From NCBI GenBank assembly GCA_905147135.1, contig LR990043.1:11195057-11259056 (forward strand): a stretch of 64,000 nucleotides of DNA, in the 5' to 3' direction. Within the stretch, counting starts at the first letter, position 1; each line of letters begins with the position of its first letter. Source of the DNA: Blastobasis lacticolella. Lineage: Eukaryota > Arthropoda > Insecta > Lepidoptera > Blastobasidae. The notes under the pieces were generated by a model. The model was not told the origin of the DNA. It saw only the letters and a list, made by a program, of their open reading frames with translations, and made no database searches. Of this stretch, positions 25,601 to 36,454 are shown one piece after another. A program made the translations under genes and the position numbers.

Positions 25601-27729
25601 GAGCTAATATTCACTTCGCTTAAAGCTTTAATTATCATGTTAATAAAAATAATTTTTACCTAATAATTTCTTACTTTTGATTAATATTCAGTACCTAACA
25701 AATATTTTAACTCACCGTATAAACATGTATTATACACAACGCTTATTAACAATTTTATCCTTATGGTGACGGTTATGCCTTGTGGAATTCATTTAAGTCG
25801 AATTGTCGTTATACAAACTATCTACCTTTTGCAGAACGAAGTAAGCAATATTATTAGTGCCCGTCATAGTTTGTATAAGAGGCAATTTTTATTTGAAAAA
25901 TACTCCGTATTCCATACAAACAGTATATTATGCAATTTTGTGTTTTTTAATTCACGATCTTCTCAAATTATTCTTAATTCCTTCCTTTATTTTTTCTCAT
26001 AAAACTTTTCTTTTCTCATAGTTACTAATTATTCTTGACGACCCAACCTTCAAATCCATATACATTTCGTTATGTCTACCCTCATACCCTCACGCTTCGC
26101 TAAATTTCTTTCTTCGGTTACTTCCATACCTTAAAAGACACTACAGAAAAATTACACAGACGAAGCAAATAAAGCACAAAACCGACCCGTACTACTCTTT
26201 TAGAGAAAAGCCAAATCTAATAAGCACCTGCCCCCCAAATATTGTTAACTCTGCAGCTAATTAAATTCATCAATAACACCGATATTCTTTTTCAGAACCA
26301 CGCAAGGTGTTACCTATTCTGAAAACTGATGAACCTATTTGCCCCGAGGGGAAATTGGCATGTGGAAATGGAGACTGTATAGAGAAAGAGCTGTTCTGTA
26401 ACGGAAAACCTGACTGCAAAGATGAATCCGACGAAAATGCTTGTAGTAAGTAATCACCAGCTTATCGTCCATCACGAAACTAAAATACAATATTTCAAGG
26501 TTTATAATTTAACGTTTTACTACATGTAACATTTTTAAACAATGACTAATTAGAAATGTGTCGTTACAGCTGTGGAATTGGACCCGAACAGAGCTCCCGA
26601 CTGCGACCCCAACCAGTGCACACTCCCCGACTGCTTCTGCTCCGCCGACGGCACAAGGATTCCCGGTGGGATAGAGCCAAACCAAGTCCCGCAAATGATT
26701 ACCATCACTTTCAATGGTGCTGTAAACGTTGATAACATTGACTTGTACGAGCAAATTTTCAATGGAAACCGTCATAATCCTAATGGTTGTCAAGTTCGTG
26801 GTACATTCTTCGTCTCGCACAAATACAGTAACTACGCTGCAATTCAGGAACTTCATCGCAAAGGACATGAAATATCTGTATTTTCCCTCACACACAAAGA
26901 TGACCCTCAATACTGGTCAAGTGGAAGTTACGACGATTGGTTAGCAGAAATGGCGGGGGGTCGACTTATTATTGAACGTTTCGCCAACATCACCGACGCA
27001 TCCATCATCGGCGTGCGAGCACCTTACTTGCGTGTCGGTGGAAATAAACAATTTGAAATGATGGCAGATCAGTACTTTGTCTACGACGCATCTATTACAG
27101 CTCCTTTGAGTCGTGTTCCCATCTGGCCTTACACGCTGTACTTCCGCATGCCCCACAAATGCAACGGCAATGCGCACAACTGTCCGTCGAGGAGCCACCC
27201 CGTTTGGGAAATGGTCATGAACGAGTTGGACAGAAGAGACGACCCCACATTCGATGAGTCGCTGCCCGGTTGCCACGTGGTGGACTCGTGCTCCAACATC
27301 CAAACCGGCGAGCAGTTCGCGCGTCTCTTACGCCATAACTTCAACCGCCACTACTCCACCAACCGCGCTCCCCTTGGTCTTCACTTCCACGCCTCATGGC
27401 TTAAATCAAAGAAAGAGTTCAGAGACGAACTCATTAAATTTATCGAAGAAATGTTAGAGAAAAACGATGTTTATTTCACATCTTTAATACAAGTAATCCA
27501 GTGGATGCAAAATCCGACAGAACTGTCTTCGCTGAGAGATTTCCAAGAATGGAAACAAGAAAAATGCGACGTCAAGGGACAACCGTTCTGCTCTTTGCCC
27601 AACGCGTGCCCGCTGACGACCCGCGAGTTGCCCGGCGAGACGCTGCGCCTATTCACTTGCATGGAATGCCCCAATAACTACCCCTGGATCTTGGATCCTA
27701 CAGGAGAGGGTTTCAGTGTTAGAAAGTGA
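22600..27729 (+). CDS. CDA2: Chitin deacetylase 2 (vermiform-like) with alternative exon 3
   Basis: Secreted group I chitin deacetylase that works with CDA1 in cuticle and trachea. Exons: 22600-22651, 23791-23923, then either 24573-24703 (3a) or 24866-24978 (3b), then 26296-26445 and 26570-27729. The 3a form has 542 codons including the stop (541 residues) and the 3b form 536 (535 residues). Order: signal peptide, dibasic VKRQ, CBM14 domain whose second half comes from exon 3a or 3b, LDLa domain ending DESDENAC, NodB deacetylase domain. RAPYLRVGG and LGLHFHASW are present. However, motif 1 reads TFNG (N204, G205 in the 3a form) and motif 2 begins with F260 instead of histidine. Alternative splicing of this exon is known for insect CDA2. 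Identity is very secure. Confidence 0.96.
23791..23923 (+). CDS. CDA2: CDA2 exon 2 (start of chitin-binding domain)
   Basis: Acceptor CTTGTTTCAG, donor GTTAGC. It encodes SGSRVKRQEDEG, an acidic linker, and the first CBM14 cysteines up to CRDVV plus two bases of an arginine codon. The third base (G) is supplied by either exon 3a or exon 3b. Confidence 0.93.
24573..24703 (+). CDS. CDA2: CDA2 alternative exon 3a
   Basis: Acceptor TGATATGTACAG, donor GTAAGT, 131 bases. It encodes the second half of the chitin-binding domain with CPGGLAFDIDRQTCDW and a closing NCDKIE. It begins and ends in the same phases as exon 3b, so either can be used but not both: inclusion of both would shift the frame. 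Confidence 0.9.
24866..24978 (+). CDS. CDA2: CDA2 alternative exon 3b
   Basis: Acceptor CGATCACAG, donor GTAAGT, 113 bases. It encodes a version six residues shorter than 3a, CPSGLAFDLDKQTCDW and NCDKLE, with the same cysteine spacing in its second half. Only 162 bases separate it from exon 3a. Confidence 0.9.
26296..26445 (+). CDS. CDA2: CDA2 exon 4 (LDLa domain)
   Basis: Acceptor CTTTTTCAG, donor GTAAGT, 150 bases. It encodes PRKVLPILKTDEP, then the LDLa domain CPEGKLACGNGDC to DCKDESDENAC. It begins and ends in phase 1. Confidence 0.94.
26570..27729 (+). CDS. CDA2: CDA2 exon 5 (deacetylase domain and C-terminus)
   Basis: Acceptor GTCGTTACAG; stop TGA at 27727-27729. A single 1160-base exon encodes the whole deacetylase domain, where CDA1 uses two. 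It carries ITITFNGAV in place of the TFDD motif and SVFSLTH in place of HSITH, while RAPYLRVGG, the FRMPHKCNGN region and LGLHFHASW are conserved. It ends NYPWILDPTGEGFSVRK. Confidence 0.95.
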
Positions 27730-27770
27730 TCTCGATAAATTAAATTAAAAGACTGTACTTATAACATGTA

Positions 27771-27776
27771 AATAAA
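27771..27776 (+). promoter_or_regulatory. CDA2: CDA2 polyadenylation signal
   Basis: AATAAA 42 bases after the stop codon. Confidence 0.6.
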
Positions 27777-28197
27777 TACTCAATATTAATGATAATATAC
27801 AACTTTCAAGCCAAGTGCTAGACATGCAGGGGACAAACTATGTTTACTATTCTTACTTATTGTGAACTTTCTTAAGCAGGATGGTGCAAAGTATACCTAG
27901 TACCAACTTGAAACTATTTGCCTGATAAGTTTCTAGATTACGAAACAAGTCAATATACGAGTTGATATTTATCCCTTTTTCTGCGGAGATGTAGTTAGAC
28001 TCATTTCATTAAGTAATTTTAGGTTTAAATAAAACGGAAAATAAAGTTTATATTTACAAATATCTGAGTATTCCTTATTATTTCAGACTCATAATAATAG
28101 TCACTATTCTGTCCAGATTACACGGTCGTTGGGAAATAATATTCATCTTGGCGTTAATGTCCCGGTTATGCTCTCGCTCACGAGAGCCCGGGATCCG

Positions 28198-28345
28198 CCT
28201 TGACCATGATCCAGGATTTGGCTGACCAGGCAATTACAGGCGACTGCCATCTGAACTCCGTGACACTGTTAACCATTATGTGAGCGTTATGACCAGATTG
28301 GATCATGATTACACATCGCCTGAATGTGCAGGTTTCATCACAATG
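28198..28345 (+). repeat. Interspersed moth repeat (family B)
   Basis: Same block order as 1429-1575: TTGACCATGATCCAGGATTT, a CTGCCATCTGAACTCCGTGA block and ATGTGCAGGTTTCATCACAA. Here it continues toward the tRNA-like segment ending near 28480. Confidence 0.6.
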
Positions 28346-28427
28346 TTTTTCCCTCACCGTAAAAGCATCGATTAGCGTTCAACTAATGTACACAACTCAG
28401 GAAGGAGTCGTTAGTACATGACGGCAC

Positions 28428-28485
28428 TGGGATTCGAACTCGGTACCTCTCACTTAAAAGTCGCACCCTTGAACCACATCTTTAT
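28428..28485 (-). mobile_element. tRNA-like segment of a SINE
   Basis: On the - strand, a B box (AGTTCGAATCCC) at 28428-28439 and an A-box-like TGGTTCAAGGGTGCGA near 28462-28477 sit about 30 bases apart. The segment abuts the family B repeat, suggesting a composite SINE. It is not a functional tRNA gene. Confidence 0.5.
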
Positions 28486-28507
28486 CTTTATCATTATTAT
28501 ATAGACA

Positions 28508-29539
28508 ACTAGTGGATCCGGCGCGACTTCGTTCGCGTACATCTTTTTATTCTTTTTTACTCTGGGATTGCTTTGCGCTCGTTACCCTTCGTTGGGGGAC
28601 AAAGGGTCTGTGTGGGACTCTCGGCATTCGCCGGTCTACACACAAAATCCCGCGGTGCTCCTACTTCGTCTGAATGGAAATGCCATGAAAGCAGCCGAAG
28701 CCTTGTCATCTAAGTCTGTTTTTTTATTGTCATACGCAAACAGGCAAGCGGGCCACCTGATGGAAAGTGGTCACCACTGCCTACAGACATTAGCAACAAT
28801 AAGAGAATCGCCAATACGTTGCCCTCCTCTATAACACGTTCCTGTGTCAGCAAACAGGCAAATGCCCCTCCACTGCCAAAGCCACGGTTCCCCAAATCCC
28901 CACCCCATGGAGCACTGGAAACCATACTCACCGGCACAAACACAATACTATTTAAAAGAGTAGAAGAGATACCTAGTCAAAGAAAATATCTATTCACTCT
29001 TTACTTAAAAACCCCAAGGTTATAATTATCGGGTTCAGTGACTCAGGCAAAAAGATACGTCCTTTGCAGTGCAATAAGTGCATAAGGAATACTCAAGAAA
29101 AGAACGCATAAGAAAAGAGGATTCAAAATGCTGAGTACGAGATGGTGGGACGTCTACCATATATGGATGACGATCTTTCGTCGCCCTCGTTGTACGGTAA
29201 TAAAAAGGGCACGATGGAACAAGGTTGTGGAGCTCCTGGAACTCACCGCAGTAAATTCGATAGAAGACCGACAAGCCGGTTATAAGACGGCGTCCCAGAC
29301 CCACAAGGCGGGATTCGACAAGCGAATCATCACCAATCAGTCTTTTGGCATGTACGTAGGGTAGGTATATGGTAGGTGTAGGGTAGGTGTATGGTAGTTG
29401 TAGGGTAGGTTTACGGTAGGTGCAGAGTAGGCGAAGTGTAGTTGTAGGATCGGGTAGGGTAGGAGTAGATATAGGGTAATGTAGGGTAGGGGTAGGGGTA
29501 GAACACCACGCGAACGAAGTCGCGCCGGGTCCACTAGTT
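28508..29539. mobile_element. DNA element with about 30-bp terminal inverted repeats
   Basis: The left end AACTAGTGGATCCGGCGCGA and the inverse of the right end AACTAGTGGACCCGGCGCGA agree, and both continue into CTTCGTTCGCGT. The 1.03-kb interior has no intact gene. It holds a CCACCTGATGGAAAG repeat fragment near 28.75 kb and a GTAGG-rich array. No clear target duplication is seen. The long - strand retrotransposon starts immediately after the right end. Confidence 0.55.
29352..29507. repeat. Degenerate GTAGG/GGTAG short tandem array
   Basis: Repeated GGTAGGTGTAGGGTAGG-type units with many variants over about 155 bases. A C-rich relative of similar make-up occurs at 56875-57065. It is not the insect telomere repeat TTAGG. 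Confidence 0.7.
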
Positions 29540-29613
29540 TCGGTTTAGGTTAGGGGCTCCCATTTTTCGTACTTGGACTTAAATTCGGTCCTTTATACGT
29601 GACTGAGAGCCGG

Positions 29614-32600
29614 CTATTGTAGCCAGCCCAGCTCCTTCCAGAAGTCTATTAGTCTCTTTGGACGTTCACAGACTTCTCGAAAGGACCTTGTTCCTATTGA
29701 GGCTTTAGCTCTGTAGTCCTTTAGCTCCTCACACTCCAGGACCACGTGAGCTGTCGTTTCCTCAGCTACTAAACATTCCCTGCACAGGGGGCTGTCTGTA
29801 GCTCCGATGGTATGCAGTAGTTTGTTCAGGGGGAGGTGCCCTGTAATTGTACCAACTACTGTCTTGATTTCTCTCCGTTTTAGGTCCAGTAGTCGTTTAG
29901 TTAGCTTAGGTGATCTTTCGCTCACCACTAATTTAGACTGCCTGCATCCGGGTGTGTTTTCCCAGCGCTTGTTGTGTTGGTCATTTGTATGTTTGCTCAC
30001 CCACGAGCGTAGTGTGTTGAAAGAAAGGGGTAGAAATGGGGCAGGAACGGCAGTCCTCATCCCTGATCCCCTCCTTGCTAGCTCATCGGCGGCATTGTTG
30101 CCCATTGAGTTGCTATGACCCTTAATCCATTGTAGTGTGACCCTGTTTACCGAGGAGATGTCCATGTGCATGGTGACACTCCAGGATCAAGGAACTGTTA
30201 ATGCTGTTGCCCATTAGAGCTTTCAGTACGGACATGCTATCTGTTAGTATTCTGACGCCTTGGTCGCGTACGCCAAGGCGCTGCACTAGCCGAGCGGCCT
30301 GTGTGATCGCAATACATTCGCACTGAAAGATGGTACTATGCTCTCCTAATGTTAGTGATGATCTCAAATTCAGCTCTAGCGAGAAGATTCCCGCTCCTGT
30401 GCCCTGGTCGGTATTTGATCCATCCGTGTATATTCGGACTTCTCGTATCCCAGACCAGTCTGTCTCCGTCTCAGCAGTCTGGATTTGGTATCTTTTGCCA
30501 AATTTGAACTGCTTCGGAGTTCTGTCACACTTGGCCTCAAACAATGGGTTGTTTGCCACAATTGTTTTCCACAAAGTATGGTGAGAACCAATTTTGTTGC
30601 ACCAGAGGTTTTATACCTTAAGTCTGAGTGTCCCCATCATTGCCTCCTGCTGAATATGCAGATCAAGCGGTGGCAGTCCCAGTAGTACTTCAAGGGCTGC
30701 TGATGGTGTTGAGCGCATGCAGCCAGTAATGGCGGAAGAGGCCATCCTTTGGAAGTGCTGTAACTTGTTAATTGAAGTGGTCAGCTTGGTTTTAGTCCAC
30801 CAGGCGATTGCCCCATATGTTACAAATGGTCTCACTACCGCAGTGTACAGCCACCTGGCGATTTTAGGGGAGATACCCCAGGTCTTGCACAAGAGTCTGT
30901 TACACTGCCATAGGGAGATGCTAGCTTGTGATCCGAGTGTTTGTTCCATAACAATTTGCTGTCAAATGTAACCCCGAGGTATTTGACTTCGTTAGTTAGG
31001 GATAGGGTCGTGTCGAACAGTTTGGGTAGTCCCCCAGATTCCTCTTGTGCGTGAACATAACCATTTCTGTTTTGGTTGGGTTCACGGAGAGTTCCTGTTC
31101 ATGACACCAGTCTTCAACGATTCTTAAAGCAGACCTCATGAGATCACATAGGATGTTTTCAAAGGGTCCGCTGATTAGTATTGCTATGTCATCAGCATAG
31201 CCTACTGTATAAAAATTGTGGTCGTTTAAGCGGCTAATAAGCCCGTTGACCACTATGTTCCATAAGAGCGGGGATAGGACCCCCCCTTGGGGACATCCTC
31301 TCGCAACCACCGCTCTTGTTGTGTTATTCATAGTGAGTCGCACGGCCCTGTATCTCAGCATGGAATCGATCCATCCGGCAATGGTATCCTTTACTCCATG
31401 CTTCTTCAGGGCATTGTGTGTCTAATACTGCCAAAGTGTGTTTTATCGAACGAACTCTGATATCTCTGTCACATATTCTCTCCAGTACCTTCAGCATGAA
31501 CGAAGTCAAACTTATCGGTCTGAAGGATTTGGGTTGTGTATACCTTTGCCGGGATTGGGTATGAACACAACCCTTACCTCTCTCCACTTTAGCGGAATAT
31601 ATCTTTTGGCGAGACAAGCCTTGTATATACTGACAAGGTGGTCGATCACTCCCTCCCCGCTCCATTTCAACAGGCCCGGGAAGATTCCGTCTAGACCCGG
31701 TGATTTGAATGGCAGGAAACTGTCGATTGCCCATTTTACCTTGTCCTTGGTTATTATCTTGTCAACTTGTGACCAATCTGTTTCACTCGGTTTGTGCTCC
31801 ACTGCCTCGGTCCATGACTGTTCCCCTCTGATTTCACAGCCTGGGAAGTGTATATTCAACAGTACTTCGCATGTCTCCGAGTCTGTTTTCGTGTATGTTT
31901 TGTCGGGTTTAATCAGTGACCCCAGGTTGTGGGACTTTTCGTTGCTAAGTACGTTTTTTATCCTAGCAGCCTGGGTGTTACTTTCCACTCCTCAGCAGAA
32001 ACGTCTCCAGCACTCCTTTTTGCGTTGCCGGACGCGCTTCTTATAATGATTTTGGGTCTCTTTATAAGCATTCCAATCGCTATCACATCATCTTCTCCTA
32101 AGTTTTCGCCGTATTCTCTCTAGCTCGGGTCCCCACCACTGGTGCTGCGATGTTGGTCCCGTGCGAGGGGCGCTCAGGGGGCATGTTTGTTCGAAGGCGT
32201 ATGTTAATGTCGTCGTTATTTTGTCAATATGTTTGTCTATATCTGTATTGTTTTGGTAGGTAGGTGGTACCGTGATTCCCTTCAGATTATCCTCCGTCAG
32301 TGTCATGTACTTGGGGCTGTTTAGCCGGCGGGGGTTCCTATTCATACCTGAGTCCTTGTTCGCTGTGTGTAGTTTAAATCTGATCCACCGGTGGTCAGAG
32401 CAAGAGATCTCATCCGACACATGCCAGTCTGTTATCAGATTAGATACCTGCCCCGAGGCTAGCGTCAGATCTATAATTGTTTTGGATCCTTCGTGTTGCA
32501 AAAGTAGGTTCAGCGCCCCTGTTAATTAACATGAGTCGTGTTGTCATGAGAAACATGATAAGATCCTCACCGCGGTTGTTCGCAGTATCGCATCCCCATA

Positions 32601-33235
32601 GTGGGTGGTGCGCGTTAGAATCAAGTGAAATGATTACCTGCATATCTTCCCTCTCGCAGAACTGAATGAGGCCAGCCAGTTCGGGTGTCGGCGCCTCGGC
32701 GTCACCCGGGAGGTAGGCCGACGCGAGCACGGTCGGTGGCAGATCTCTAGAACAGAACTGGTTTAGAAGTACGGCGCGTATTTGTTTTTGGAAGAAATAT
32801 GCACGTACGTGGATTACTAACCGTTGTATCGAGGAGTAGTTCACCCCCCAAGTTGTTCAGACCGCAGATTCTGCCTTTTCTGATCCACGGCTCCTGGATC
32901 AGGGCTGTGGTCATAGGGTGCACCTCCAACGTCCTGCGTAGGGTAGCCGTAGCCGTCTGACTGTGTTGGAGGTTTGTTTGTAGCAGGTTAAGAGGAGTCA
33001 GATGAGGTGGGATGGCCATCGCTACCCAACAACATCTCCTCCTCAGATGTAGATCCCCTCCTCCTAGCCGGTGTCGCTGCCTTCTGCCTCTTTTCAAAGG
33101 CTTAGGCATCGTCGTGGCCGGGATTTGGGGAGGCGCCGCTGCGTTGCGTCCTGAGGCTTTTGGGACTTCCTTCGCCTTGCAGCTATGGACGACCCCAGAG
33201 CCCTCCCCAGCCGTGTGGCTAGGGCTCGGTCGCAC
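29614..33235 (-). pseudogene. Retrotransposon ORF2: endonuclease, reverse transcriptase, RNase H, broken
   Basis: Segments in order on the - strand: endonuclease (33235-32440 and 32501-32088) with IQEPW, LDSNAHHPLWG and SDHRWIRF; reverse transcriptase (31988-30996) with FRPISLTSFMLK, GCPQGGVLSPLLWN and VGYADDIAIL; thumb/linker (30949-30611); RNase H (30574-29614) with IYTDGS, CECIAI, LTDSMS and WIKGHSNSMGNNAADELA. Catalytic residues survive in each domain, but the frame changes at least five times. The copy cannot make one protein. Confidence 0.85.
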
Positions 33236-33479
33236 CTGCGGCGCCTGAGGAGGCTCGGGTACGGTCTCCGCACCCGTCCTTTCCTCATCTTCGTAGATGA
33301 AGTTCGTGATGCGTGATGCGTTCGTACCTTGCGTACATGGAGCCTACTCTGTAGGCCAGTCTATTACTGTTGGCCCTCAGTTTGTCCACGTCGGCCTGCG
33401 GTATACCGATTACCAGGAGGAGCATACCTGTCTCCTCCCGCCTTTCGGCATGGTATATGGCCCACTGGTCGACGCAGTA

Positions 33480-34487
33480 CTAGGGGTTTTGGCCTTGGAG
33501 GCGACGGCGGACGATGTCCATATCCTCGCCTCCGTACTTCGGCACAAAGACGACCGTCTTCACCCTCTTTGGTAACTCAGACTGGCGTTTTACAACCAGC
33601 CTGGTTCCAGGGCATGGTGGTTCAAATGACCTCACATTTCTGTAGAGCCATTGCACCGAACGGTCGTCCCAGCACCAGAGCTTGACCACCCCTTCGCTGA
33701 GGATTGGTTAACTTCTAAAGCCCGGCGCTGATCTGACGGAGCCTCCGGGAACTCTAAGATCCCGGTCTATGGCCTCGTCTATCGCCGCATCAATGGCCCC
33801 TGCCTGTTCCGTTGTTAACTCACGGAAGGGTTCCGCGAGTAAAGCCACGCATAGCTCATTAGACTTGAGCGCATCGGCATAGTTCACGGACTCTTCCGTG
33901 CGTTTTGTTTTCGGGCGCTTTGAAGCCTCCTTCGCGGTCAGGGAATCGTCGGGACGATCCCTTATGGCTGATTTGCCTGTAGCAGCGGCTCCGACCGGAG
34001 TCGAAGTCACAGCAGCCGCAGCAGCCGCACCGGCTCCGACCGGAGTCGGAGCCTCAGCAGCCGCAGCAGCCGCCGACCGCTGAGCCACCTGCCACTCTGC
34101 CCGTTTGCCCCTGGGTTTTCGGCGTGTAGTCGAGGGGGCCCCGTCGGCCGATGGCCCTGGCCCTGCACAAGCCTCCGCTGCTGCCACGGGGGCGCATGCG
34201 GGCGGTGTCGCGCTCGGGCCAGGTTTCTGGGGAGTTACCTCCCCTTCGGTCACTTTAAGCGACCTATTGCCATCGGCCATCGCCTCCCTCCTCGCCTTCT
34301 CACGTCGCGCTCTGGAAGGAGAATTTTTTTTTTGGCCGTTGCTGGTCCTGCGACCACCGTTGGCTGTTGTTCTACTGTTTTTGTTTTGGACCTGCTGTCC
34401 TTGATCGGCACCCTCTATAGAGGTGGTATCTCTCTGGTGGTGCCTCTGGCATGACTGGCTAAAGGTCAGACAGGTCCAAATCCTCAC
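33480..34487 (-). pseudogene. Retrotransposon ORF1 (DUF4780-like), frameshifted
   Basis: The first segment (34487-33708) encodes a basic N-terminus, an alanine-rich stretch containing repeated APTPVGAGAAAA-like units and the start of a folded domain (YADALKSNELCVALLAEPF). The domain continues in another frame (33689-33480) with VKLWCWDDRSVQWL and VFVPKYGGED. I assign it to the nucleic-acid-binding DUF4780-type ORF1 of insect LINEs from memory. At least one frameshift lies near 33700, and more follow. Confidence 0.65.
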
Positions 34488-34613
34488 CCGCGGTTTTAAC
34501 CGCTGGTGAGGTGGGCTGGGCTGGGTCTGGGATTACGATGTTTCAAAATCAAAATGCGAAACGGATCGATATTATGCATTCTCTTCGTTCATTCTGACCG
34601 ATACAGAGTAAAG

Positions 34614-35473
34614 CGCACTCCACATGTGGACAGTTCCGCGGGAACACGAGAATGTAGAGGGAGTATTCGCCTACATTCGTGTAGTCCCGTGTATGTTTGT
34701 CGATCGATTTTATATTTATATTCCTAGCGCTTTTTCTCGTAAAAGGTTCGCGGTATACTTTTTTTTTTTTGTTTGATGAGGAGTTTTTCAGTAGGTATTG
34801 ATAGTTTGTTTCAAAAAGCATCAATAGATGGCGCTCCTACAATTTTGGTAATCTTTTTTAAATATGTATGATGGTGGCAGTGATTTTATGCATCCAACTA
34901 ATGCTAAACTTAAAAATAACTTGTTTATTAATATAAACATAACTGTTAAAGGTTGAACGAAATGTAAAACGAAATATTTATAGAAGTTGGCACTATGTTC
35001 CATTATTATTACCTCAAAAATGGTTAAAAACTATTGACAAATACAATATTATCCAATACAACGTACCCAGTGTTTATAACCTGTTTGCTAAGAACCTATT
35101 TCCAGCGATTATCAAATACCAAAATTGTCGGGGCGCCATCTAGTGAGTGGTTAGGGATGCTTTAGATACCTATTGGAAAACTGCTCATTGGTAGGCAGGG
35201 GAAATCCGTCATGGACACCTGGGAAGGGGACCCAGGTAGCGCGGTATACTTGACCATGACCCAGGATATTAGTAGATCAAGCAATTACAGTAGAGCAGCT
35301 GCCATCGCCTCTGTGACCCTGTATGCAGCAGATTAGCGATATTACTTCGATGAATCGATGTAATGTCGACGCGTTTTGACACCCACCACATCCCTAATAG
35401 GCGAGAATGTAGAGGATCGACCAAGTCCCGGCAAAAGTTTCGCCGGAAGTTTCGGCAAACATGTGGAGCGCAC
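34614..35473. mobile_element. TTAA-type short DNA transposon, copy 1
   Basis: The left end AGCGCACTCCACATGTGG (flank TAAA, one change from TTAA) and the right end ACATGTGGAGCGCAC followed by TTAA (35474-35477) are inverted repeats. The interior has no gene. It contains a family B repeat fragment at 35250-35330. Family: piggyBac-like MITE by its TTAA flanks, inferred. Confidence 0.5.
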
Positions 35474-35477
35474 TTAA

Positions 35478-35891
35478 AGCGCGCTCCACATGTAGACAGT
35501 TCCGCGGGAACACGAGAATGTAGAGGGAGTATTCGTGTAGTCCCGTGCATGTTTGGCATGTCTCGCCTATTTCATAGACTAAGTAGAGATAGTTTGTTGT
35601 CGTCTCGATTAGATCGATTTTATATATATATTTTTAGCGCTTTTTCCCGTTACAGATTCGGGGTACACTTGACCATGATACAGGATATAAGTAGATCAAG
35701 TAATTACAGTAGAGAAGCTGCCATCACCTCTGTGACCCTGTTTACAGTAGATTACCGATATTACACCGATGAATCGATAACATGTCGCGCGTTTTGACAC
35801 CACCACATCCCCAATAGGCGAGAATGTAGAGGGTCGACCAAAGTCCTGGCAAAAGTTTCGCCGGAATTTTCGGCGAACATGTGGAGCGCAC
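35478..35891. mobile_element. TTAA-flanked short DNA transposon, copy 2 (414 bp)
   Basis: Perfect TTAA on both sides (35474-35477 and 35892-35895). The ends are AGCGCGCTCCACATGT and, inverted at the right, GTGCGCTCCACATGT. It shares one TTAA with copy 1, so the two elements are joined end to end. It includes a family B fragment (35668-35770). TTAA target duplication is the hallmark of piggyBac-type transposition. No transposase is encoded. Confidence 0.65.
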
Positions 35892-36454
35892 TTAAGGCGG
35901 CACCGACTCTGTGACGTCCTTCTACAAGATTGGATCAAGATGGTGGCATTCAATTACGGTTGAGCAGTACGACCCCAAATTTAGATGAAATATAGTCTAA
36001 TATTTTGTACCCGATTGGTTCTATTTAGTACATCTACAGAAATAATTAGTACCGAGAGCGTTTCAAAGCATCGGATGCATTGTTATGTCATTGTTACAGC
36101 TTGGACTATCACTGCTAACCCTAGGTCAATATTTAGTGCCTAATTAGTACCTACCAAAACATACAACACCTAATAGAAATATCATTGCAGTACATAACAA
36201 AAATAGAAAACAATTTGTTTGAAGGTGCACCGAAAAGTGCAAACTTATATACTTATTATTCTGATGTTCACAAAAAACAACAAAAGATACTGCAGCTGTA
36301 CCGCCGATCTCCGATACCGATTGCCATTATGATCCCACCCTGTAAAATGACGTAACATCATGCAATTCGGATAGGCTCTACTCCAATAGGGCCTACCCTG
36401 TGAAATGGACTGAAATGTACGATTTTGAATGACATGAAGTTGGGTTTACTCTAA

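Larger units (their letters stand above)
29545..34532 (-). mobile_element. Decayed non-LTR retrotransposon with RNase H (I/LOA/Jockey-like)
   Basis: About 5 kb on the - strand, nearly full length, reading from 34532 down. It has an ORF1 with a low-complexity alanine/proline part, followed by ORF2 with an apurinic endonuclease, a reverse transcriptase and an RNase H. GC content is much higher than the neighbourhood. Both frames carry several frameshifts, so the copy is inactive. At the 5' side it abuts ATTACGATGTTTCAAAATC, which recurs at 62932. The 3' side abuts the inverted-repeat element ending at 29539. The exact clade is uncertain. RNase H argues for the I/LOA group. Confidence 0.85.

Noticed and set aside
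26509..27303. - strand open frames opposite CDA2 exon 5
   Set aside because: Shadows of the conserved deacetylase exon.
29352..29507. GTAGG array as telomeric DNA
   Set aside because: The insect repeat is TTAGG; this array is degenerate and lies within a transposon-like element.
29352..29534. 65-codon proline/tyrosine-rich - strand frame
   Set aside because: It is the translation of the GTAGG tandem array.
31438..32123. + strand frame of 202 codons in the 29.5-34.5 kb retrotransposon
   Set aside because: Antisense of the reverse transcriptase segments, which have clear motifs on the - strand.
33297..34404. + strand frames in GC-rich sequence
   Set aside because: Antisense of retrotransposon ORF1; alanine/proline-rich by composition only.
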